From NCBI GenBank assembly GCA_022843175.1, contig JALHOE010000029.1, forward strand, positions 1-60,445: a DNA stretch of 60,445 bases, read 5' to 3'. Positions 40,072 to 46,872 of this stretch are shown here, piece by piece; positions within the stretch are counted from its first letter, which is position 1, and every line of letters begins with the position of its first letter. Source of the DNA: Deltaproteobacteria bacterium. GTDB lineage: Bacteria > Myxococcota_A > Polyangia > Polyangiales > JADJMO01. Under the pieces are notes generated by a model. The model searched no databases. It was given only the letters and a program-made list of their open reading frames with translations, and had not been told where the DNA came from. Position numbers and translations under genes: made by a program.

Positions 40072-40683
40072 TCACGGCCGTAGCGGCTCGGACAACGCCC
40101 GCGCGAACGCGAGCGCGGCGTCCAGCCAGCTCTCGAGTCGATCGGGATCGGATACGACGTTGCGGCTCTGCCCGATCCACGCCGAGACGATCGCGCGCGC
40201 GGGCGGCTCGATCACCAGCTCGCGCGGGCCGAGCTGCACCCGGCCCGACAACGCGCACAGAGATCCGAGCGCCGCGCGGGCGGCCGAGGGCAGCGATGAA
40301 CGACTGTGGCACGCGTCGGGCAGCGTCGGCCAGTCGGGGGCGTGCGCACGCGCCGACACGCGCACCACCATCGATTCGTCGACGATGCGCCCGCCGCGCT
40401 CGCCCTCGATCGCCACCAGCACCCCGAACCCGTCGAGCTCGCCGCGGAGCCGCGGTGGCACGGCCACGGCGCCGACCACCGGGTGCGCGTAGTCCGCGAG
40501 GCGCTCGACCTCGAGCCCTCGCCGCCGCGCGAGCTCGCCGAAGCCGCGGGTCAACGCGACAGCGAAGCGCGCTTCGTCGGCCCGCAGCGCGCGGCTCACC
40601 CGCAGGCCGACTGCGATGACGCCGGCGACGAGGGCACAACCGACGACGATGAGCGCGGTCTCCACGGCGACGGAACCGTACAC
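40072..40683 (-). CDS. Membrane-anchored protein of unknown function
   Basis: 203 residues starting with GTG. One membrane segment lies near residues 5-27 ('VAVETALIVVGCALVAGVIAVGL'), followed by a soluble domain with alternating strands ('VVGAVAVPPRLRGELDGFG', 'VRVSARAHAP', 'RVQLGPRELVIEPPA'). There are no known motifs. It converges with the M15 peptidase gene 24 bases away. Codon usage is like the neighbours. The start is uncertain; no ribosome site is seen. Confidence 0.6.
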   Translation of the reverse strand: MYGSVAVETALIVVGCALVAGVIAVGLRVSRALRADEARFAVALTRGFGELARRRGLEVERLADYAHPVVGAVAVPPRLRGELDGFGVLVAIEGERGGRIVDESMVVRVSARAHAPDWPTLPDACHSRSSLPSAARAALGSLCALSGRVQLGPRELVIEPPARAIVSAWIGQSRNVVSDPDRLESWLDAALAFARALSEPLRP

Positions 40684-40768
40684 GAAGCCCTGATAGCGCC
40701 GTCACTCCGTCCTTCGTGATCGCGGCCGTGGTCGTGTGCGACCTCTCCGGACCGGCGCCGCTCCGGAT

Positions 40769-40881
40769 CTACACCTCCGCGACGCCTCGCCTCCCGCTCG
40801 CAGAGCCTCGCTACGGCGTCCGGAGAGCTCGCACACGCCCGCGTCCGCTATGCAGCGAGAGTTCTCCGTTCTTGGTGCGCT
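40769..40881 (+). repeat. Left copy of a 113-bp inverted repeat
   Basis: This segment matches the reverse complement of 42400-42513 at 109 of 114 positions, with one single-base gap. The copies are about 1.5 kb apart and face each other. It lies downstream of the small hypothetical gene and contains no gene. Similarity ends sharply at both edges. Confidence 0.85.
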
Positions 40882-40891
40882 TGCCGTGGCG

Positions 40892-41284
40892 CTACCAGAT
40901 GTCTGCGCCCTTCATCGCCTTGTCGAGCGCGGCCGCGTGCTCGAACGGCGCCATCAGATCGGGTGTCATCCACGTCGACTGGCATCGGCCCGCGACGACG
41001 TCGTGTGTGCCTGCGACGAACAGCGTCGCGGCGTCGGGATCGAGCCTCCAGAGGTCGTAGAGGTGTCGCTCGCCCTCGTACACCTTCGCCACGGAGAGAA
41101 ACCCTGTCGTCGCGAAGCACCCCTCGTCGTCGTTGCCGGACTCGCTCGTGTCGACGAACCTCAGCTCGGGTGCTCGGTCCTCGCCGTCGAAGAGGCGGCC
41201 AGCAGCGCGCAGTTGGTCGAGCTCGAGCGCCGTGAGCCCGTCCGGCGACGTGATCGCGCGATGCTCGGCGACGCGCAATCGCAT
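40892..41284 (-). CDS. Hypothetical protein in the inverted-repeat region
   Basis: 130 residues, no signal or membrane segment. Blocks are 'MRLRVAEHRAITSPDGL', 'RFVDTSESGNDDEGCFATTG', 'YEGERHLYDLWRLDPDAATL' and 'MAPFEHAAALDKAMKGADIW'. I do not recognise a family. It lies inside the pair of long inverted repeats, with its stop 11 bases from the left copy. It is followed on its 5' side by a nucleotidyltransferase relic. It could belong to a small accessory cassette. Confidence 0.62.
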   Translation of the reverse strand: MRLRVAEHRAITSPDGLTALELDQLRAAGRLFDGEDRAPELRFVDTSESGNDDEGCFATTGFLSVAKVYEGERHLYDLWRLDPDAATLFVAGTHDVVAGRCQSTWMTPDLMAPFEHAAALDKAMKGADIW

Positions 41285-41293
41285 GGGCCGCGA

Positions 41294-41452
41294 TCATACC
41301 GCCGCGAACGATTTTGAGGGGCCGAAGAGCCCGACCGCGTGCCCACCCACCAACATGAACCGCGCGTCAGCGTCGTTCAACGCGGTACGCAGATCGAGTA
41401 AGTATCCAACGGTCAACGCAACCCGCGCGAGCAACGTCCACGAGTCGACCAC
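41294..41452 (-). pseudogene. Truncated nucleotidyltransferase relic
   Basis: A 52-codon open stretch encodes 'YLLDLRTALNDADARFMLVG' then 'GHAVGLFGP' and soon a stop. The block 'ARFMLVGGHAVGLFG' matches the N-terminal beta-strand and turn of DUF6036/AbiEii-type nucleotidyltransferases ('ARY-VVGG-AV-F-G'). In complete members this is followed by the catalytic D-x-D, which is missing here. The upstream end runs into the fold-back element. Confidence 0.5.
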
Positions 41453-41468
41453 CGCGAGCGGAAGCGCT

Positions 41469-41726
41469 CTGCTCTAGAACCAATGCCGTTCGGATAAGAG
41501 GACCGGTCGCCAGGGAGAGGAGCCTCACGCCAAGACCGCCCGAGATTCATATGGGGCGCAGCCCATGAGTGCGCATCGACGGGTGCGCTGCACTTTGCGG
41601 CAACGACGTCTCGGCGAGCATCGGCAGACGACTTCGCTCGCGGGCGTTCTTGGCGTGAGGCTCTTCTCCCTGGCGCCCGGTTTGTCGCTGCGCGGCGTTA
41701 CCCGAACGGCATTGGCTCTAGAACAG
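41469..41726. repeat. Fold-back (MITE-like) element, 258 bp
   Basis: Terminal inverted repeats of about 74 and 86 bases (41469-41542 and 41641-41726) flank about 98 bases with no gene. The ends begin CTGCTCTAGAACCAATGCCG and, on the other strand, CTGTTCTAGAGCCAATGCCG; the inner blocks share 20-base runs such as AGCCTCACGCCAAG. The right arm differs by a roughly 12-base extra segment. No transposase is inside, so it is non-autonomous if mobile. Its right end contains the stop codon of the next gene. Confidence 0.75.
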
Positions 41727-42344
41727 ACCGAACAGCTTCTTGCGTTTCGGTGGCGGCGGTGCGGGCTCGGGCGCCGGTGGGGGCTCGGGTGCTGGCGGAG
41801 CTTCGTGCGGATCGCGCTTCGCGAGCTCCGCGAACAACGCGGCGGTCACCTTGCGTCGCAGGTGGATCGGTCCCGCCGACGTCACCGCGATGAAGGGCAG
41901 GTTGATCTCGTCGGTGCCACCATGGTTCACGCGCTGCGACAGGTGATTGACGCTGTTAATGTACGCCGAGGCGATCCGCGCGAGCGCGGCGCCCTCGCCG
42001 ACGAGCTTTGCGCCGGTCTCCCGCTCGAAGTCGCGCGCGAGGGCGAGGCTCACGCGCGCCACAACATCGCTGCGGCCCGGATCGCCGAGATACTTCGCGG
42101 ACGCCTCGTTCAACGCCGCGTAGGGATCGCGCTTGGCCTCCAGCGTCTTCGAGAGCTCGTCGCAGAACTCCTGCAACGACGGACGCGGCTGCTCGACGTG
42201 GGTGCCCTCCCTCGTCAACGTCATCGCCTGGTGGCTCACGGACATCACCGCGTCGCAGAACCGACACTCGATCAGCGCGGGGAGCAGCGTGACCGCGCCG
42301 AGCGGCCCACCGCAGCGCGCGCACACCAGTGCCGTGACGTTCAT
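41718..42344 (-). CDS. Hypothetical protein with N-terminal zinc-ribbon-like motif
   Basis: 208 residues. It starts with 'MNVTALVCARCGGPLGAVTL' and 'LIECRFCDAVM', two CxxC knuckles of a small zinc ribbon. A helical core follows ('LQEFCDELSKTLEAKRDPYA'), then a beta region and a Pro/Ala/Glu tail ending in 'PPPPKRKKLFGLF'. The last codons lie in the arm of the fold-back element, so the element may have supplied or altered the C-terminus. No known function. It sits between the fold-back element and the right long repeat. Confidence 0.68.
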   Translation of the reverse strand: MNVTALVCARCGGPLGAVTLLPALIECRFCDAVMSVSHQAMTLTREGTHVEQPRPSLQEFCDELSKTLEAKRDPYAALNEASAKYLGDPGRSDVVARVSLALARDFERETGAKLVGEGAALARIASAYINSVNHLSQRVNHGGTDEINLPFIAVTSAGPIHLRRKVTAALFAELAKRDPHEAPPAPEPPPAPEPAPPPPKRKKLFGLF

Positions 42345-42682
42345 CCCGGCGATGATAGTGCAATCATCCGGGACGACCGCCCGCCCGTCCAACGCGCCGA
42401 GCGCACCAAGAACGGAGCACTCTCGCTGCACAGCGGACGCGGTCGTGTGCGAGCTCTCCGGACGCCGTAGCGAGGCTCTGCGAGCGGGACGCGAGGCGTC
42501 GCGGGAGGTGTAGAGACGCGAAAGATCGAGGGAGCCGAGGGGGAACCAGCGGCGGTGGAGCCAGAGCTCTGTAGATCCGCGGAGCGACGTCGGTAGGCGA
42601 AGACATCCGGAGCTTCTACGATGTCGACACCTCGACCACGTCCGTCTGATCGAGCTCGAATCGAAGGCACGAGCCGTCCGCG
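42345..42682. other. 338-base intergenic region with the right inverted-repeat copy
   Basis: It holds the repeat at 42400-42513. Further right, GTAGATCCGCGGAGCG near 42571-42586 corresponds, inverted, to CGCTCC-GGATCTAC next to the left copy. This suggests the left copy lost about 57 bases between two GTAG sequences. The rest up to the ATG at 42683 has no feature I can name. Confidence 0.6.
42400..42513 (-). repeat. Right copy of a 114-bp inverted repeat
   Basis: Reverse-complement match of 40769-40881 (109 of 114). It lies in the gap between the zinc-ribbon-like gene and the membrane protein gene. No target duplication could be recognised by eye. Confidence 0.85.
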
Positions 42683-44107
42683 ATGCAGCAAGATCCGACC
42701 GTTCGCCGTGTGAACCGCTGGGTCGTCGCTGCGCTCCTTGTCGCCGCGTGCTTCTGGGGAAGACTGCTCGTCTCCGCCGCGTCGCTCGACCCGGCGCGCG
42801 AGGTCAGGTTCTTCGATGCGAACGGGCCGGTACCCGAGCCCAGTTGCCATGGCCCGGCCGTCGTCGATGGACCGTATCTCTGGCAGGTGTGCGGCCAATC
42901 GCTCGCGCGCTTCGAGCTCGCGAAGGGGCGCGCCGACCTGCTGTGGCCGGCCGAAAGGATCTTCTACGTCAGCGCGTTCACCAAGGACTCGTCGGGCGCG
43001 CCGCTGGTCGTCCTCGATCCCACCGCGCCGACGGCGCTCTACCGCGTGCGAGCCGAGGGCGGTCTGCAGGCGCTCAAGACCTTCGAGCTTCCGGTCGTCG
43101 CCGTGGTCGCCGCCGCGGATCGGATCGAGGTCGTGAGTGGATTCGATCGCAAGACGCTGCACACGCTGGCGAACGGTGCGTGGGCCGAGCGCGCGTTCCC
43201 GGTTCTCGAGGCCACCGACGGTCAATGGATTCACGGCGCGGGGGCGGAGAAGCGCGACGGTGTTTGGCGCGTCGTCCATCTGCGCGGACCACGGAAGGGG
43301 AGCCTGCCGGTCGACGCCGAGGTCATGGTCTCCCGAGATTTCGCGCCCTTCGAGAAGGTCTCCACGGTCACGCTCGACGCCGGGCACGCAACAGTCGTCG
43401 AGAGCGGCGAGATCTATCCCCACTTCAAGCTCTTCCACCTCCCCGGCAGCAACGAGCTCAACGCGCTCTCGCTCGCGACCACCGCGGGCGCGCCGTACGA
43501 GTGGGTGGGCGACAAGGCCGTGCCGCTCGCGCCTCCGTTCACCGGGTACATCGAGGCGTACGATGCGGTGCACACCAGCGCGGGCAACGCCACGGTGGTG
43601 CAGATCCGCGGACCCCTCAAGGCGACCCGCATCCGGGGCGAGTGGTTCACCGCGGGCGGAGGCCGCCGCCTGCAACTGACCCGTACGCGCGACGGTCGCA
43701 CGACCACGCCGGTCGATTCGTTCTGGGTCAACGTGGGTTACAAGCTGCTCCCCGCCGAGAGCTCCGGGTACTGGCTCGTTGGGGGGCTCGGCAGCGCGTA
43801 TGCGCGCGTGGGTCCGGAGCTCGAGCGCCTCGATCGACCGTCGTTCCTCGAACGAATGGCCGGACTCTTCCGGCGCGATCGCGCGAAGCGCAACTCCGAC
43901 ATCTACCGACGCGGCAGCGCGGTCGTGGAGAAGGTCGCCGTCGGCTGGACGCTGTTCGGCCCCTTCGCCGTCCTCGCGGCCGCGCTGGTCTCCCTCCGCC
44001 GCCCGAGCGCGCGGGCCACCGCGTGGGCGACGTACGTCTCGGCCGCGTGGCTCGCGACGATGGTCGTCTGCGCGTGGTCGGCGTGGAAGATTCTGGGCTT
44101 CTTCTAG
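42683..44107 (+). CDS. Membrane-anchored hypothetical protein
   Basis: 474 residues. One N-terminal membrane segment (about 12-34) and two near the C-terminus (about 415-437 and 448-470) enclose a beta-rich extracytoplasmic domain. That domain has 'VDGPYLWQVCGQSLARFEL', 'GAPLVVLDPTAPTALYRVR' and 'VVAAADRIEVVSGFD', propeller-like strands without a named family. A basic stretch near 390-405 ('LFRRDRAKRNSDIYRRG') sits before the last helices. Function unknown. Confidence 0.72.
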   Translation: MQQDPTVRRVNRWVVAALLVAACFWGRLLVSAASLDPAREVRFFDANGPVPEPSCHGPAVVDGPYLWQVCGQSLARFELAKGRADLLWPAERIFYVSAFTKDSSGAPLVVLDPTAPTALYRVRAEGGLQALKTFELPVVAVVAAADRIEVVSGFDRKTLHTLANGAWAERAFPVLEATDGQWIHGAGAEKRDGVWRVVHLRGPRKGSLPVDAEVMVSRDFAPFEKVSTVTLDAGHATVVESGEIYPHFKLFHLPGSNELNALSLATTAGAPYEWVGDKAVPLAPPFTGYIEAYDAVHTSAGNATVVQIRGPLKATRIRGEWFTAGGGRRLQLTRTRDGRTTTPVDSFWVNVGYKLLPAESSGYWLVGGLGSAYARVGPELERLDRPSFLERMAGLFRRDRAKRNSDIYRRGSAVVEKVAVGWTLFGPFAVLAAALVSLRRPSARATAWATYVSAAWLATMVVCAWSAWKILGFF

Positions 44108-44177
44108 TGTTGCGAAGCGCGCGCTCAGCGAGGTGACGCGCGTCTGGGCGTAGGCGCTCGCTGACGCGCGCGCCTGT

Positions 44178-45389
44178 CTAGAACGTGAGGGACAGGCCGA
44201 AGGTGCCGACCAGCGCGGTCTTCTTCAGGGGGTCGCCGTTGATGGTGAAGTCGTCGTAGCGGAACCAGATGTAGTCGAGGCCGAGCGAGGCTTCGACCTT
44301 GGAGAGCAGGCCGAGCCAGCGGCCGTGGGTGGCCGAGGGGCCGTAGGCGATGCGCACGCCGGCGAGGATCGTGCGCATCGAGGACAGCTCGCGGTCTCCG
44401 GTGAAATAGACGCCGCGCGGCTCGATCAGGTAGTCGTCGCTGTAGAACGCGGCGCGCCCCTGCGCGTAGTAGCGGCCGCGGGCGCGGAGGCGGAGCGCGT
44501 CGATGAAGACGTACCTCTCGAGCTCGGCCTCGCCGCTGATCGCGCGGACGTCCCACGTGTCGCGGTAGAGGCGGCCGCCGATGCGAAACGCCGTCTTGAG
44601 CGGCTTGATGTACCAGTTCGCCTTCAGGCCAGCCGCCTGCCGCACGCGCACCGCGGGCACGTACTCCTGGGCGGGCGAGCTGACGCCGATGTTCACCTCG
44701 CGGTACGGGTTCGACAGGAACCCGTTCATGATCTGGATGCTGTAGGTGGCCTGCGTCGCGAATGTGGGCGACCACAGCTGCGTCCAGCCGCCCTGGATGG
44801 CGTCGATCGCGATCGGGCGGGTGGTCAGCTTGTCGGACGGCTTGAAGCAGCCGACCGAGTTGTCGAGCGAGAGGCGGCGCGTCGGGTCCGGATCGATCTG
44901 GACGCGGTCGCACACCGAGTCCCAGTTGTGCGAGTAGGCGATCGAGAGCTCGACCGTCTTCTGCAGGAGCTCGGTCTTGCCGAACACGTCGACCGAGTGC
45001 GAGCGGTAGTCGTTCTCGGTGGAGTAGTTGTAGCCGGCCTGCAGCGTCGACAGCTTGCGCTTGAAGCTCAGCCCGCCGTTGACCACGTGGCGCGTGTCCT
45101 TCACCGACGCGCTCGACACCGCGTCCGGGTTCTGGCCGCGCGCCGCGTTGCGCGTCTTGATCGACGCGCCCGACACGATGTCGGCCGAGTACCCGCCGGT
45201 GATCCCGAAGCTCTCCCACGGCTTCACCGTGAGCACCGTCGACGGGTTGATGACCGTCATCTTCCCGTAGGGCGTGCCCTCGGAGTAATACGTCGTGCGG
45301 CCGTGGAACGACGCGACCTCCCCGCGCGGCGCGGTGGTCATCGTGAACGCCGCGAGCAGGGTCGCGGCTCTGACGAGCCTCAGTTGCAT
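44178..45389 (-). CDS. DUF3570 family outer-membrane protein
   Basis: 403 residues with a signal peptide (residues 1-25) and alternating strands typical of a barrel. The early family blocks are 'HGRTTYYSEGTPYGKMTVIN' and 'GITGGYSADIVSGASIKTRN', and the final strand is 'LVGTFGLSLTF'. DUF3570 proteins usually stand next to DUF4266 lipoproteins, as here, and in many genomes near an ApbE-type FMN transferase, which is not in this window. The start overlaps the DUF4266 stop by ten bases, so they are co-translated. Last gene of a four-gene operon. Confidence 0.88.
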   Translation of the reverse strand: MQLRLVRAATLLAAFTMTTAPRGEVASFHGRTTYYSEGTPYGKMTVINPSTVLTVKPWESFGITGGYSADIVSGASIKTRNAARGQNPDAVSSASVKDTRHVVNGGLSFKRKLSTLQAGYNYSTENDYRSHSVDVFGKTELLQKTVELSIAYSHNWDSVCDRVQIDPDPTRRLSLDNSVGCFKPSDKLTTRPIAIDAIQGGWTQLWSPTFATQATYSIQIMNGFLSNPYREVNIGVSSPAQEYVPAVRVRQAAGLKANWYIKPLKTAFRIGGRLYRDTWDVRAISGEAELERYVFIDALRLRARGRYYAQGRAAFYSDDYLIEPRGVYFTGDRELSSMRTILAGVRIAYGPSATHGRWLGLLSKVEASLGLDYIWFRYDDFTINGDPLKKTALVGTFGLSLTF

Positions 45390-45592
45390 CCGCAGCCGCC
45401 GCCGGAGACTCCCTCGGCGCCGAACGCTCCCTCGCGGTTGTCGATGGCGTGACGGAAGTGCGCGTGCTCGACCGAGTCGTGCTCGTTGCCGCCGAACTGC
45501 ATGATCGCGTCCGACAGGACGCCGCGCTGCTGCGGGCGAACCGTGACGCAGGCGGCTGACGAGATGGCGAGCACGAGGATGAACAAGCGCAT
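45380..45592 (-). CDS. DUF4266 small lipoprotein
   Basis: 70 residues with lipobox 'AISSAAC' (C15). The mature part follows the DUF4266 pattern: 'QQRGVLSDAIMQF', 'HAHFRHAIDNREGAFG' and a C-terminal 'GVSGGGCGCN'. The invariant end with two Cys and Gly-rich approach, together with the small size, suggests a modified or cofactor-bearing peptide; no function is established. It precedes and overlaps DUF3570. Its gene is eight bases from the upstream barrel gene. Confidence 0.85.
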   Translation of the reverse strand: MRLFILVLAISSAACVTVRPQQRGVLSDAIMQFGGNEHDSVEHAHFRHAIDNREGAFGAEGVSGGGCGCN

Positions 45593-45600
45593 CTGGTCCC

Positions 45601-46404
45601 TCAGAAATACACGCCGAGGCCGGCGAGGTAGGTCTGCATGTTCTTGAAGCGGTTCGGCGTGAACAGCGTCATGTTGGTGGCCTCGAGCCGCACGAGGATG
45701 CGCCCGCGAAGCCCGAAGAGGAAGCCGCCGCCCGCGCGCGCGCAGTAGAGCGAGTCGTCGGTCTGCACCAGCGCGTCCGCGTTGGAGCGGGTGAAGATGC
45801 CGCCGCCCCCGGCGCCGAGGTACGGGTCGACCGCGAGGTCGGGCAGCAGGTGGAGGACGCCCCAGCCCCCGACGCTCCACAGCGTGCCGTCATCGGTGCG
45901 GGAGATGCCGCCCCACGGCTCGATCGAGATGTGCGGCGAGAGCACCAGCGCCGGGCGCACCTCGAAGTAGCCGTCGGCGACGTTGTAGAACGAACCACCG
46001 GTGCGCGAGGAGATCGTGCTGCCGAGCACGCCGGCGAAGAGCGACAAGCCGCCGCGCGCGCCGAGCAGGGGCGGGGGGGCGAAGAAGCCGGGCCGCGAGG
46101 GCTTGTCGGCCTCGTCGCTGCCCGCGCGGATCGCGTAGACCTCGACCTCGTCGCCGAGGACCCACCCGTTGCGGCCATCCTCCAGCGTGACCTTGAGCCA
46201 GAACTGGTCGCTCCCGCGACGGTCGACCGCCACGGTGTCCCCGCGCTCGAGCGCGGCGATGGTGCGGTAGGACGAGCCCGGACCGGTGCGCACCTCGGCG
46301 CGCTCGACGACCACGCGCGCGAAGGCTTCGACCTCCTCTGCGCCGGCGGGGCGGGGCGCGGCCACCATGGCGCAGACGATCGCCGCCGTGGCGAGCCCCC
46401 TCAC
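45601..46404 (-). CDS. SH3-domain outer-membrane barrel protein
   Basis: 267 residues from GTG. A signal peptide ends near 'RPAGAEEVEAF'. A bacterial SH3 domain comes next ('VRTGPGSSYRTIAALERGDT', 'WLKVTLEDGRNGWVLGDEVE'), which often binds peptidoglycan. The rest forms an eight-stranded-type barrel with aromatic ends ('LSLFAGVLGSTISSRTGGSF', 'LVRLEATNMTLFTPNRF', 'AGLGVYF'). It overlaps the upstream lipoprotein stop by four bases. It could tie the barrel to murein in the DUF4266/DUF3570 operon. Confidence 0.8.
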   Translation of the reverse strand: MRGLATAAIVCAMVAAPRPAGAEEVEAFARVVVERAEVRTGPGSSYRTIAALERGDTVAVDRRGSDQFWLKVTLEDGRNGWVLGDEVEVYAIRAGSDEADKPSRPGFFAPPPLLGARGGLSLFAGVLGSTISSRTGGSFYNVADGYFEVRPALVLSPHISIEPWGGISRTDDGTLWSVGGWGVLHLLPDLAVDPYLGAGGGGIFTRSNADALVQTDDSLYCARAGGGFLFGLRGRILVRLEATNMTLFTPNRFKNMQTYLAGLGVYF

Positions 46405-46844
46405 CGCGTCCTCCCGATCCAGGTGCGGATCAGCCCCGCCTCGGCCGACGACGAGTCGAACACCAGCTTGTGCGCCGACCCGCTCTTGCCGATCGGCTTG
46501 GTGAGGAGCGGCGACGTCTCGGGATCGCGGGTGACGCGGAGCGACGAGGCGCCGTAGTTGGAGCGCTCCTCGGCGCTCGGGATACCGGTGGGCTTGCCGC
46601 TCGCGCAGTTGACCGGCGTGGCCACCTCGGCGAGGCGATAGGAGGAGTTCGAGGAGTGGCAGCCGCCGCTGTCACCCGGCTCGCCGCTCGCGCACTTCTT
46701 CGCGGTGAGCACGCGCGGCTGGATCACGCAGTAGAAGTAGTCCTCGTCGAGCTTGAGATCGCGCACGCCCTCGTAGGTGCCCAGGTCGACGGTGCCGCAC
46801 CCGGTACCGAGGACGAGGATCGTCGCGAGCAGCGCCGTCCGCAC
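46401..46844 (-). CDS. Lipoprotein with cytochrome-like C...CH motif
   Basis: 147 residues from GTG, lipid Cys C16 ('LVLGTGC'). The region 'FYCVIQPRVLTAKKCA' then 'GGCHSSNSSYRL' resembles the start of haem-c-like lipoprotein domains of Myxococcota ('F...IQP.L....C..CH'), but the spacing between the Cys is expanded by about eight residues. Covalent haem binding is therefore doubtful. First gene of the operon with the SH3 barrel, DUF4266 and DUF3570. Unknown role. Confidence 0.72.
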   Translation of the reverse strand: MRTALLATILVLGTGCGTVDLGTYEGVRDLKLDEDYFYCVIQPRVLTAKKCASGEPGDSGGCHSSNSSYRLAEVATPVNCASGKPTGIPSAEERSNYGASSLRVTRDPETSPLLTKPIGKSGSAHKLVFDSSSAEAGLIRTWIGRTR

Positions 46845-46872
46845 GGGGACGAGCTTAACCGAAACGGCCGAT

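Noticed and set aside
41565-42470. 301-codon plus-strand frame opposite the zinc-ribbon-like gene
   Set aside because: Arg/Glu-rich shadow crossing repeat sequences; the minus strand has the CxxC motifs and a sensible protein.
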